A program made the translations under genes and the position numbers. Below are positions 39,150 through 50,293 of a stretch of 64,000 nt of DNA, in pieces. The notes under the pieces were generated by a model. It was not told where the DNA came from. It made no database searches and was given only the letters and a program-made list of their open reading frames with translations. This stretch comes from Anthoceros angustus (taxonomy: Eukaryota; Streptophyta; Anthocerotopsida; Anthocerotales; Anthocerotaceae): the NCBI GenBank assembly GCA_010909165.1, contig VJWM01000025.1, forward strand, positions 1,488,001-1,552,000, read 5' to 3'. Positions within the stretch are counted from its first letter, which is position 1; every line of letters starts with the position of its first letter.

Positions 39150-39645
39150 GGCTTGGATGTGAGCCACATCAAACACTGCATTGATGTGAAAGCCACATCA
39201 AGCACTTGCTTCGATGTGAAAGCCATACTAAGCACTTGCTTCGATGTGCAAGCCACATCAAACACTGCTTCAATGTGGCTTTTGCTTCGTTGTGAAAGCC
39301 ACATCAAACACTTGCTTCAATGTGAAAGCCACATAAAACACTTGCTTTCCATGTGAAAGACACATCAAACACTTGCTTCCATGTGAAAGCCACATCAAAC
39401 ACTTGCTTCAATGTGAAAGCCACATTAAACACTTGCTTTCCGTGTGAAAGACACATCAAACACTTGCTTCCATGTGAAAGCTACATCAAACACTTGCTTC
39501 AATGTGAAAGCCACATTAAACACTTGCTTTCCGTGTGAAAGACACATCAAACACTTGCTTCCATGTGAAAGCCACATCAAACACTTGCTTCTATGTGAAA
39601 GTCACATCAAACACTTGCTTCAATGTGAAAGCCACATCAAAGACT
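39150..39645. repeat. 30-bp tandem array, unit 1
   Basis: About 16 copies of gtgaaagccacatcaaacacttgcttcca, mostly 30 bp apart with a few shorter or longer. Because 30 is divisible by three, the array is open in more than one frame on each strand. It encodes repeats such as CESHIKHLLQ or TSNTCFHVKA on plus and SKCLMWLSHG on minus. No start, splice or domain supports it being a gene. Confidence 0.9.
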
Positions 39646-39862
39646 TCACAAAGGACGGTCACAAAAAAAAGACGGTCACAAAAAAAAAAAGATGGTCACA
39701 AAAAGAAAAAGGAAGATCACAAAAGGAAAAAGGACGGTCACCAAAGGAAAAAGGACGGTCTCAAAGGAAAAAGGACGGTCACAAAAAGAAAAAGATGGTC
39801 ACAAAAAGAAAAAAGGTCACAAAAAGAAAAAAGGTCACAAAAGAAAAAAGGACGACAATAGG
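39646..39862. repeat. Purine-rich minisatellite, unit 1
   Basis: Repeats of the form aaaaggacggtcacaaaaggaa, about 17-23 bp each, directly follow the 30-bp array. The strand is almost free of pyrimidines apart from ggtc/acggtc. The same pairing occurs in unit 2. Confidence 0.85.
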
Positions 39863-40329
39863 GCATTGCCTTGACAACCACATTTACCTGTCCCCTAGCC
39901 GCAACGAGCAACATGCGGCGCGCGCCGCGGATGCACACAGGTCGGGTGTGGATACATACTATGGACCATGGTGGCTTTTATGGACATGAGGCGACGTGTA
40001 CGCCCCTGCGCGCCGGAGCATTATTAAAGAGGCTTCGGAGATTCGTTGATGGGATGCATCCAGACTCAGACCACCTTGACAAACCCCATGCTGAACGTAC
40101 CCTATGGCATGGAGGATTCCGGCAGTGTATGGTTGAACCATGTCAGCAATACCATTCGCTGACCTGTGGGGATGCTAGCTCAGGATGACTCCCGCAGATG
40201 TGGTTCTCCGGAAGAACAAAATCCATTCACAAAATGGTGGACACGGTGAGCATCTCTCATCTCCTATTTTTCGATCCGCTACAGGACTTTGATTCCAGAA
40301 GCCCGTAATGCCAATGCCAGCTTCTCAGA

Positions 40330-41455
40330 ATGGCCACTTCACGCATCTTCCTCAGATACGCGCTTTAGCACCAAGTGCGTGTGTGGCACATGGCCTCCAT
40401 CGTCCTTGCAACACACAATTCAAGCTGCTTAGCTTCTTCAAGGACATGTCGTCCCTGTCTTCTCCCACAGCGAATGTGTGCATCTGGCTGTTCACCTCAA
40501 TCCACGCCCATGCAGCCTTCTTGAATGGACCTGACCTCTTTCCCAGGTTCTCTACCCTCTCTACATCCCTCCACATGCCAGCATCTGTGTACACATTTCC
40601 AAGTAGCACATATGCTGCATTTTAGGTTCAAGTTTTATAAGTTGCTCAAAGCATCGACCCTCACGCTCAGGATCTCCATGGCTTTTGCACGCATTCAGCA
40701 AGGCTTTCCACCTCACAACATCATTCTCAAAGGGCATGGAGTACAACAACTTCCCTGCCTCATCCAGACGCCCCGGCTCGCCCAAGGATGTTATCCATGC
40801 AAGCGCAGTGATAAACCCCAGATGAGATCTCGCCATGCTCCTGCACCATGCGTTCAAAATACTGCTGACCCTCATCCACCAGTCCAGCGTGTCTGCATGC
40901 CACGGGAAGAGCGTGCATAAAGAGTCCAAGCTTCTTCACCAAGCCCTGGCTGAACAAATCCTATGATCATGGTATTCCACGTCACCAAACTAGTTTCTGG
41001 CAGGCAGTCTGTCCAACACTCTGCAACAATCCTCTAAGCTACCACGTTCTGCATACATGCCCACCACACTGGTACCAACAACCAAATCAGCTTCTAGACC
41101 TATTTCTTGTGGCTGAAAATGGGGCTCCCTCCCCCCCTGTAGGTCACCCAAGCCAGCACATGCATTCAGGAGGCAAACAAACGTGAAACTGTCAGCAGGC
41201 ATCCTCCAGGACAGCTCCTCAACGTAATGGCCTCCAGTTGCATACATCTGGAAAGCCTAAGAGCTTCTTTGCCGAACCCTTGGTGTGCATGCCCTGCAAT
41301 CAAGCCATACCCCACTGGGTCTGGCTCCAACAGCGGCTGAGACTCTATGAAGCTGTTAGGAAATCGGTGGTGCGTTTCGATGGGGTATTGGTGGCGTTCT
41401 CCAGGCCATCCTAGCTGTTCGAGTCCATTTTGCAGGGGCAGCTGGGGCTCTACTC
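40330..41455 (-). pseudogene. PPR protein C-terminal remnant (E/E+ type), unit 1
   Basis: Organelle RNA-editing-type PPR proteins bind RNA in mitochondria or plastids. The frames, in order on minus, give a PPR motif (DPVGYGLIAG... at about 41,330), DSFTFVCLLNACAGLGDL, LEADLVVGTSVVGMYAERGS, HAGLVDEGQQYFERMVQEHG, GRLDEAGKLLYSMPFENDVV, WKALLNACKSHGDPEREGRC and the E/E+ stretch AWAWIEVNSQMHTFAVGEDR. The frame shifts several times and has stops; there is no N-terminal PPR array and no DYW domain. The 5' end is cut at about 41,455, exactly where the SPT5 fragment begins. It is a truncated pseudogene. Confidence 0.8.
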
Positions 41456-43860
41456 AGGTTCCAAGCTCTATCCCGCATTGGCGTCCGCATACCCTCATGA
41501 ATGGGGGTTGCTGCGAGAAAAAGAATATCAGACCATGATCATACAAAGGCAAGGCTATGTCAACACAACTAGATTGATCATCACACTCACCTGATGGATC
41601 CATGGGAGAGTCATGAAGGAGCCTGGGTGCATGGGAGTTCTGGAAGGGTGCGTAGGTCTTTTCACCACCAAGTCCATATCTACAGGATTCCCTGCAAGGA
41701 AATGGCAGAGGGTTTATAAATACGCTTCTAACAAGAGATCCTTCCAAGCTACTGACTTGAGTCTGTCACAGGAGCACAGACCTGAAGGAGCTCGAAGCCA
41801 TCGGCGTGTCACCAATGTCTGAGAGTTGATCTCTCCGCACTGCCACACGATCAGATGCAAGCTCAGACACAACATCCTAGATAGACAGCACCTCAGAAGC
41901 CGGCAGTTCAGAGTTGTGAACAATTGTTTGGACAAACACACACAAGGAGGACACAAGGCATAACTGTACCCTCCTCCATTTGAGACTGTAGGTCAAATCG
42001 AACAGTGGTGTTTGTACATCCTTTACACGGCCTCGGTAACCTTTGGACCGCCCCAATCTTAATTTGACTGTCCTCCCCAAGTAGCCCCTCACCTCTTAGG
42101 GTGTGGCCCCCATTTCGGCCACCATAACCTCCTCCAAACCCTGCAGTCAATTTTATCTCAGCAACGTTGGTCTACCGACGAAACCCAGGAACATCACGCG
42201 TGCCTGCAGAAGGCCAGTCAAATCTAACACTTTGAGGAAGGTACCGAGATGGAGGATTTAGGTTGCTGAAGCTTGATGTGACCGCTCTCTGCAAGATAGC
42301 CCAAGAACTTCCAAAGTTGCAGACACGTTGAATTGCACGCACATATAATCCCAATGCCTATCAATTCCAACCACCGTCGTCAAACCAAAACTTCAATGTA
42401 AAGAATTAAGGTCCATACACAGACTACCAGTACTGTTTGCCCGACAGCCTCCGCATGCTGAACACACATAATAAAGGGCTTACCACTCGTTCATTCCCAC
42501 TTCTTATACCACCAAGTGCAACACACACTTGTGATCGCACACAAAAAAAGCCACCATTCTCCAAGTGGTGACGATCATATGTAAATAGGATGATGCGGTG
42601 TACGTGCTCCACCGGCTCTGGTCTACCCTGTACATCAGTTGCATCAGCTACACCAAGACTACCATTTGCTGACTGATGTCTACCAGAATTGAACATTCAC
42701 AGCTTGTACTAGACAGAAACAGTACCTTGCAGAGACCATCACGCACTCATACAATGTCCTTCACACCGACAGTTGCTTGACTGCCCAACAGAACCAAACA
42801 ATACTCGCGCATCACAGGATATTGGAGTTTTGGTAATTACTGGAATGCATGAACAATATGATCTTACTCCAGTAGAACAAGGTCATGTAGCTCATCATCC
42901 CACAAATTCGAAAGACCTGTTGTGACCTCTGAGCTCTCCACTACATCAGCTGTGAAAACTTGAAACTGTCACAGCGTTACACAAGCACTGTTGGCTCCAA
43001 GACCAAAGTCCACATGCACGCACATAAAAACCCCACTGGTCCACAGCATCACTTACATCCTCCACTGTGGTATCATTCAGAAAACCACTGGATGGTGGTT
43101 CACCTTACCACCTTTCCAGTAGATCCTAAACGAGCCCCTTTGATCACCTTTACATGATCTCCGGTCTTGAAGAATTAACGCACTTGTGACTCAGTCACCG
43201 CAATGGTTTCCTGTCACATCAACAAGTAGAGTGATATACTGTGTTAACCGATCTGCTACATCCTGCAGCTGAGTGAAACGAAAAAACAAAACTAGAGGAC
43301 ATCAATTACCTGCAGCGACAAATCCTCTGGACGGATATATACTGTGTCGTCATCAACCACCTTTTCCACATTTCCCATCAACTTCTGCAAGTCTCCTTCG
43401 ATAAGCACAACAGCATCCCCTTTCATGAGCTTGCCCCTACGCTTTGAGGACAATGCTGGTGGAAGCCCCATTGCATGTATACTGCCATCTTCTCCACATT
43501 TCTGGGGTTTCTGCACAGCAAAAGTTGGGACCACATTGGTGTCCACACTCTTCAGAGAGACCATCTTGTAGAGGCAACCATCCTTGAAAGTCATCCCATT
43601 GAAAACATGAAGGAGTTCTCCCGTCGCTACGTCACGCCTATAGTCAACAGGGATTCTCATGTTTCTGTACAGCAGCAAAGGTTTGCATGAGGTTCGTACA
43701 ACAGCTTGAACCTGCTGCACCAACGAGTGACCAAGAGACATGCAGGAAGAGAGTGGGATGGCCCACTTGAGGTCCTCAACGTTCAAGAACCGTGGAGTTG
43801 GTCTCAAAGTCTTGTTTTTGTTCCTGTCATCTCTATCACCCTGCACGTCAATTGACGGAA
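41456..43860 (-). pseudogene. Truncated, intron-bearing SPT5 fragment (exons 6-17), unit 1/2 boundary
   Basis: Read on minus this holds counterparts of SPT5 exon 6 (KTLRPTPRFLNVEDLK, about 43,830), exon 7 (43,660-43,308), exon 8, exon 9, exon 12 (GRPEPVEHVHRIILFTYDRH, about 42,625), exon 13, exon 14 (GFGGGYGGRNGGH, about 42,140), exons 15-16, and part of exon 17, ending at gagcttggaacc (41,456). Introns are still present, so it derives from genomic DNA, not mRNA. Damage includes loss of the DELQKF segment in exon 7, an in-frame stop after ESQVR in exon 8 and frameshifts in exons 14-17. The NGN domain and both termini are missing. It is more divergent from the two intact genes than they are from each other. 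Confidence 0.88.
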
Positions 43861-44360
43861 CCCCACTTTCAGTGAAAAATGTTCATCTAATGGTCATGTA
43901 CCATGATACGTGGTACATGAGCTAGGCGCTCAGCCCCGCTTTCAGTGAGCTGTTTGAGCTCACAATAATTTGCTCGGGTCCGGACGTACCCGGTACAACC
44001 ATCCAAAACGAAAACACGAGAACCTTGTCAGCATGAGCCGTTCTGCAAAGACGTCTATGGAGGTAGCATTGCTGGCAGGATGAAACGTGAGAAGCACTTT
44101 TCGGTACAAGTTTTTCTTTGACACCACTTCACCAGCACCTCAATTGAAAGACTCCAAGGGGCAGCGCCAGTCAGCTATGTACATACCTCTAACCATATAC
44201 CTATGAACATACCTCTGACACATTGCGGACGCAGGGGACCAAGACACATTGTACACACCATTGTGATCATATTCGCTGTCTGCATGATGCGGGCCGGGCT
44301 GTTGTTGCAATCCATCAGTCCATCACGAGTCAACAGCGATTGGCTACTAGAATGTTGGAA
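43861..44360. other. 3' flank of receptor kinase B
   Basis: Non-coding. Nearly identical to 30,960-31,451, with an extra cgggc at about 44,291 and a few substitutions. No gene seen. Confidence 0.6.
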
Positions 44361-47300
44361 TCACAGATGTTGCATCTCCGTTTCAGGGTAATATGTGCTG
44401 GAGCTATTCCACAAAGAGGAATGAGAACTTAGCAGGGACAAGCTGTCACATGAAGTATCAACATCATCCTGCGCATTCTGTGGCTGCACACAATGGCGAG
44501 CATCATTCGATTGGGGGGAGCTCGACGCGTCCGAGTCCCAGTGAAGCCAGAGGGTTTGCAACTCGTTCCGCACCTCCTTCATTTCGGGACGATCTCGGGA
44601 TCTGGGGGCCAAGCACCTGACAGCCAAAGCGGCCACACTGGCTATCGATGCCCTCCCATTCGCTGAACTGTGCGTGTCCGCCAACACAGGGTCGATCAGT
44701 TCTTGCCACTCCCCTGTCCATGGCAGACAGTGCCAGGGTCACCAAGCTAGTAGCTTCATAGCCTCCCAAAATCGATAGCAGGCTTTGAGGAGATGAGTTC
44801 CAGTAGCACAACGCCGAAGCTGTAGACATCGCTCCTGGGAGTCAGCTGGAAGCTGGAAAAATACTCTGGATCAATGTAGCCCATGGTGCCTTGTATCGCC
44901 AGTGTGGAAACATGAGTAGCTGTCTTGCTGGGAGCTAGCTTGGAGATGCCGAAATCTGCCACCTTGGCATTCAAGTCGTCGTCCAGGAGAATGTTGCAAG
45001 ACTTGATGTCTCGGTGGAAGATGGGAGGGTCGGCAGCCGAATGAAGATAGGCCAGGGCATCGGCAGTCTGTAGCGCTATGAGAAGGCGTTGCCTCCAGCT
45101 GAGGGGAGAGAATCCTTGTCTAGTCCCTTCCAGATGTTCCTTGAGTGTGCCGTTGGGGACGAACTCGAAGACGAGGAGAGCAATTTTGTTCTCCATGGAA
45201 CAGCCCAGCAGCTTCACCAAGTGTCTGTGACTCACTCCCGACAGAATCCTGACCTCATTGAGAAACTGGTACTTGTACTGGGGAGCCTTCACGCTTGCCC
45301 TTCTTGATGGCTACCGCTGTGCCATCGGCGAGCTTGCCACGGTACACTGTGCCGAAGCCGCCGGCTCCGATCTGGGGCCGAGTCCGAGAAGTTGGAGGTG
45401 GCTTTGCGGAGTTCCCCAAGGGCATCACCGTCACCGTTTGCCTCTAGCAGCGTGGCAATCAAGTCCGCATCTTGCTGGTGCTTTTGAATACACTCTCCAT
45501 CTCCAGAGGAGAACAAACAACTGGCCGCGCAAACCAATACAGCGGAAACCACTATTGCCACAACCACCCACACGTTGATACCATGGCCAGCAGGCGCAGC
45601 AGGTTGATTCCTGCAGGGCGGAAGAGGTTCGCCGCAGAGGCCCGGATTGTCGGCGAAGAAGGTGGCGTCACTGAGATCCGGACGCAGGCCACCTGGGATG
45701 GGTCCTGAGAGATTGTTGCCGGACAGATTGATGGTTATCAGGTTAGGCAATGCAAAGAAAAGCTTACCAGGTATTTCTCCTGACAGATTGTTGTGGCTAA
45801 GGTCCAAGACTTGCAGAGTGAGAGGAAAGCTGTCTGGAATGGGGCCGGACAGCTTGCTGTGGGATGCGTTGAAGTGCAGCAAGCTCGGCAGACCTGTGAA
45901 AAGCTCAGCCGGCATCGTTCCCTCCAAATTGGTGTTGCTCAGGTCCAACACGCCGAGAGTGGCGGGTAACCTTCCGGGAATGGGGCCAGATAATCTGTTG
46001 TTGGACACGTTGAGGAAGGTCAAATTGGGCATGGAAAGATAGAAAAGCTGGTCCGGCACTGTTCCGCTCAGGTTGCAAGATGCAAGATCCAAGATCTGGA
46101 AGGAGTCCAGCCTCGTTGGCGTGGAACAATTGATGCTGTCCGGCAATGGTATGCCCATGAGATCGCTACCCGCTAGATGAAGTTCCTCCAGCTGGGAAGG
46201 AGGAACAGGAAAATCGGAACAACTTCTCTCCAGCATACTCTGCAAAGGATTGGGGAACTTCTCGGAAGGTGTCATGTTGAAATCGTTGTGGCTCAAGTCC
46301 CAAACTGGCCCGACCACCAGGTTCTTGTTCGAGAGCAAGTTGGTAAGGTCCCCAGTGAATCGGTTGCCTTGCACTCGGATACTGTTGGACGAATTCAGGT
46401 TGCCGAGAACTTTGATGAAGTCACCTGACAGTTGGTTGTTTTTAAGCCACAGAACCTCAAGAAAATAGCGGCCCGAGGCGAAGGAGGAAGGAAGAGAGCC
46501 ATTCAGCTGATTGTCACTCAGATCCAGGGTAGATAACCAATATATGACTTCACTGCTGGTGTCGAAGGGAGGGTCGGCATGCTGCCAACCAGAGAATTGC
46601 TGGAGAGATTCAAATAAGACAGCCATGCATATAGCAAAGTGGCAGGAATGCTGCCATTCAGCTCATTTCCAGACAGATCCACCCATCCAACCCTCCCGCC
46701 GCGAAATCCGGAGGGATGGGGCCAGACAAGTTGTTGTGGGACAGGTCCACGTGCGGCAGGTCTGGGAACAAGGACGGATGGGGCCTTGCAGATCGTTCCA
46801 TGACAGGTCCAACACCTGAAGACTGGGAAAATTGAGGCCTGCGAAATCCGGTAACTGTCCCCCAATTTGGTTCCGGGAAAGGTTCAGCCGTTGCAGAGCA
46901 GATTGAATCTGGAAGAAGGAACTGGTGAAGTTTGTGAAGCTGTTTTGGGCTGCATCCAGGAATTGCAGACTTGGGGCAGAGGGCACCTCCCGCTCAGATT
47001 GTTGCTGGTGAGAGAGACATGGGTGAGGCGTGTTAGCCCTTCCAAATTGGGGACGCTTCCGTTCAAGAAGTTATCAGACAGATCCAGGCTCACGAGGTTG
47101 GTGAGACTGCTCAATTCCTCAGGGAAGCCTCCAACCAGTTCACTGTCAGCAAGAGACAAAACCTGCAGCTCCCACAGCCCCTCCAAGTTGTGGAGAACGC
47201 TCGTCACAGACCCATACCCGGTTGGCAAGCCCCTGTCCGCATAGAGGTAATGGAGGTTGGGACCTAGGCTGAAAGAGCCTGCGGTGACCCAACTTCCGGA

Positions 47301-47755
47301 AACATCCAGCCATGTCAGCCCAGTGAAAAAGGAAAGATTAGAAGACCAATTTACATACAAATCGGAATTGGACGACAGGTCCAACGCTCGGAGGCTTCCC
47401 AGACTACACAACTGGTCGAGTGGGGCGGACAGGAGCAAGCGGAGAAGTCGAGCCTGAGCACAGCGGACTGAATCACACAGCACCCGAATCCAACCACACG
47501 GCGTATCGTCGCTAGAGTTCCAGCTCCCGACGTCGGCCTCACACTCCCCCAGACCTCCCTGGTTTTCCTTCGCAAACTTCAACAGGACCTGTCCATCGCG
47601 GGAGAGCTCAGCACTTACGTTGTTTCCGAATCGGCATAGGAGCAAACTGCACATCATGAGTGACGCGTATATCCCCAAGCTAAGGCTGGCACCACCCCGC
47701 CAAAACTGCAATCCACAAGCCGCCCTACCCTAACCTGCATGGCAAAGGCCTTCAT
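44361..47755 (-). pseudogene. LRR receptor-like kinase with WAK-like kinase domain, copy B (frame-damaged)
   Basis: Paralogue of copy A with the same architecture. ATG at 47,755 (MKAFAMQVRVGRLVD); signal/TM-like SLGIYASLMMCSLLLC; LRRNT; LRRs; PGLCGEPLPPC; TM; kinase; stop at 44,361 after a Ser-rich tail ending PETEMQHL. Its kinase is open over 45,292-44,756, from [20 protein letters not shown] through [31 protein letters not shown] and [20 protein letters not shown]. Breaks lie at about 47,697 (C-run one shorter than copy A), about 46,990 (shared with A), about 46,630, about 45,480-45,290 (several small losses around the TM/juxtamembrane and Gly-loop) and about 44,765. Because A and B break at different places, a chimera of their good parts is fully open. 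The progenitor was therefore recently functional, or the breaks are sequencing errors. Confidence 0.8.
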
Positions 47756-47847
47756 CACTATATGCAAATCGACACTAACAACAATTTCTCCTGCGGCGAG
47801 CAACGACACGTTGATGCCACCCCGCCCCTCACGCAGCTCCTGAAATG

Positions 47848-48085
47848 GGCTCCTAGCTGAGCTGTAAGTGCTGCCACTGCTGCCTCCAATGCGGCAATCT
47901 TGTCAGCGTTAGCTCCCTTGGCCTTGGCCCCATTCCGCTGTGATCGGCCCTTCGCGCATTCGAACTGCCAGCGGCTGTTGTGGGAGTCCCGGCTGAAGGT
48001 GTGGACTGTCCTTGCTGATATCTGCGCTTCGGATGCTTTTGAAAACAGACTGTAACCAAATGGCCATTCTTGTTGCAATTAGCAT
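47848..48085 (-). mobile_element. Retrotransposon gag-like (zinc-knuckle) fragment inserted 5' of receptor kinase B
   Basis: Copy A lacks this about 240-bp patch; the flanking sequence (cacgcagctcctgaaatg / gcatatcctcagagtgagcag) is otherwise shared. On minus it reads ANCNKNGHLVTVCFQKHPKR. This fits the C-x4-H-x4-C half of a CCHC knuckle followed by the KHP typical of plant gag proteins; the first Cys position is Tyr. Further on is ADKIAALEAAVAALTAQLGA, a helical stretch in another frame. No protease or RT follows. It is a captured scrap. Confidence 0.5.
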
Positions 48086-48089
48086 ATCC

Positions 48090-49486
48090 TCAGAGTGAGC
48101 AGACAGGCTTTGCAAGTCGTAGTCGTAGGCTGAAACCCACGAAAGACGTCACCAGGAATTGATGAGGACTGTCAGATTCCGTCCATGACCACGGTCAAGC
48201 GCTTCAATCCATAAACAAAGACTGGAATGTGAGGCGCACGAAAATCGCTGCCGAAGAGAATGATTTCAAATTGAATGTGGACCCGGAGCAGTGAATTTGA
48301 AGCACACGAAGGAGCCTGGTATCAGCAGCCTGCACATGCCAGTGTCTCATGTGGCTTTCACATCCAAGACGACAAGCTCAAGTGTGCGCAGTGAGCTTGT
48401 CCTCTTCCTTCTTCCTAAAACTTTTCAACAAGTTTTCCAGTATCTTTCTACGAGCGCTTCCTTGCAGCAAGGTTGTCGTTGTTGCAGGTGCTGCGTATTT
48501 CATCTAATCCGTGTCCAATGCTTCATCTTCATATTCCCATGCTTCACGCGCACAATATATATAAGGTTTCAATGCGTGTTGCCGTGCAGCCTTTTGACTT
48601 CAGGTCATTTTCCTGCGGCTCTTGCATAATCTCTGGCACTTCCACGACATCGATCGTCCGGCTCCCTGTGTTTTCTCTACTGTAGTACGGAGTTTTTCTC
48701 CATCAGCAAATGGCGCACCAGGGACGAATGACGTCCTCCATGGTGCGCGATGATGCAGGGCAGCAGGCCTTCACGCGTTGCGTTGTCATGCTACTCGGGT
48801 GCAGGGCTGCAGGGCTGCAGGCCCCGGTCTTGACCAAGGCCTGCACCCGGCGTCAACACGGCCTGCACATGTCAGTACAGGCAAACGGCGATATGGAAGG
48901 CGCAAACAACGGCGATATGTAAGGCGCAGTGCGAGGAGACAAGTTGAGGCCAGAAAAACTAAGGGTGGATTCACACTATAACCGGTCTTGACTGACTTGC
49001 CAGTGCCGCTTCACGGCCTTGTTTTAAGCGGTGACCCGTTCGACCTTCCTTGGCATTCACAGATCACCGGTGGTATTATGAGTGGTCAGCACGAGTTTAG
49101 GATAGAGTTTACCTGTTTCATGAAAATTATTTACATTATTACCGTATCTGAGGGGCGATTCGATGTTAATTAATTAAAATTAATAAAAGTTGAAAATTCA
49201 GAAATTATTATACTTAAATATTGAATATGTAAAAATTAATGAATTTAAGATGCCAAAACCAAGGAATTAGATTTTGTGTGAAAATTAGGGTTTTTAGGGA
49301 GGTCTATACATATCCATTAGTTCTATATAGATACCTATGTATTTTAATAAATATTAAAATTTTGATAAAATTATTTTTATAAATATAGAAATTTTGAGAA
49401 ATATAAATATTTATGTTGAACCTTAGTGTTTTCAAAAATAATTATCTCGGCATCCCTGTGAACCACCCCGAGGTACAGATTCTATT
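48090..49486. other. Spacer upstream of receptor kinase B
   Basis: Counterpart of 35,000-36,430 with small deletions and no supported gene. It includes gggcagcaggccttcacgcg at about 48,760, the source of the repeat amplified at 50,115-50,293. Confidence 0.55.
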
Positions 49487-50114
49487 TTCCCCGAGGGGCG
49501 CGGCGGGCGGCGCGGGCGGCGCGGAGGGGCGCGGCGCGGCGGGCGGGCGGGCGGGCGGGCGGCGCGGGCGCGGGCGGAGCGGGCGCGGGCGGGCGGCGCG
49601 GGCGCGGCCGGGCGCGGCGCGGCGCGGCGCGCGGGCGGCGCGGGCGGGCGGCGCGGCGGCGCGGGCGCGGACGCGGGCGGGCGGCGCGGCGCGGCGCGGC
49701 GCGGACGGTGGCGCGGGCGGCGCGCGGCGGGCGGCGCGGCGGGCGGCGCGGCGGGCGGCGCGGCGGGCGGCGCGGGCGGCGCGGCGCGGCGCGGCGGGAA
49801 ATACGGGCGCGGCGCGGCGGCGCGGGCGGCGCGCGGGCGCGGGCGCGGGCGCGGGCGGCGCGGCGGCGCGGGCGCGGTGCGGGCGCGGGCGCGGCGCGGA
49901 GGGGCGCGGCGCGGCGGGCGGGCGGGAGGGGCGCGGCGGGCGGGCGGCGCGGCGCGGCGCGGCGCGGCGCGGAGGGGCGCGGGCGCGGCGCGGCGGGCGG
50001 CGCGGGCGCGGCGCGGCGCGGCGGCGCGGCGGCGCGGGCGCGGCGCGGCGCGGCGCGGCGGGCGGCGCGGGCGGCGCGGGCGCGGCGCGGCGCGGCGGGC
50101 GGCGCGGCGCGGAG
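49487..50114. repeat. 630-bp pure G/C low-complexity tract
   Basis: Composed almost only of gggcggcgcg/ggcgcg permutations, with just a few A or T bases. It starts abruptly after attctattttccccgagg and ends at gcggaggggcagcagg. Open frames over it on both strands (Gly/Ala/Arg-only) are compositional artefacts. It has no counterpart in unit 1. It may be a genuine simple-sequence expansion or a sequencing/assembly artefact. Confidence 0.9.
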
Positions 50115-50293
50115 GGGCAGCAGGCCTTCACGCGTTGCGTTGTCATGCTACTCGGGTGCAGGGCTGCAGGGCTGCAGGCCTTCACGCGTTGCGTTGTCAT
50201 GCTACTCGGGTGCAGGGCTGCAGGCCTTCACGCGTTGCGTTGTCATGCTACTCGGGTGCAGGGCTGCAGGCCTTCACGCGTTGCGTTGTCATG
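50115..50293. repeat. Four tandem copies of a 46-54-bp piece of the kinase 5' flank
   Basis: ggccttcacgcgttgcgttg starts at 50,123, 50,177, 50,223 and 50,269. Each copy runs through tcatgctactcgggtgcagggctgca. The same sequence occurs once at about 48,769 in the kinase flank. The first unit also keeps the doubled gggctgca seen at that source. Confidence 0.9.

Noticed and set aside
39150-39645. CRISPR-like appearance of regular 30-bp repeats
   Set aside because: The units are head-to-tail with no spacers, and the genome is eukaryotic. It is a tandem minisatellite.
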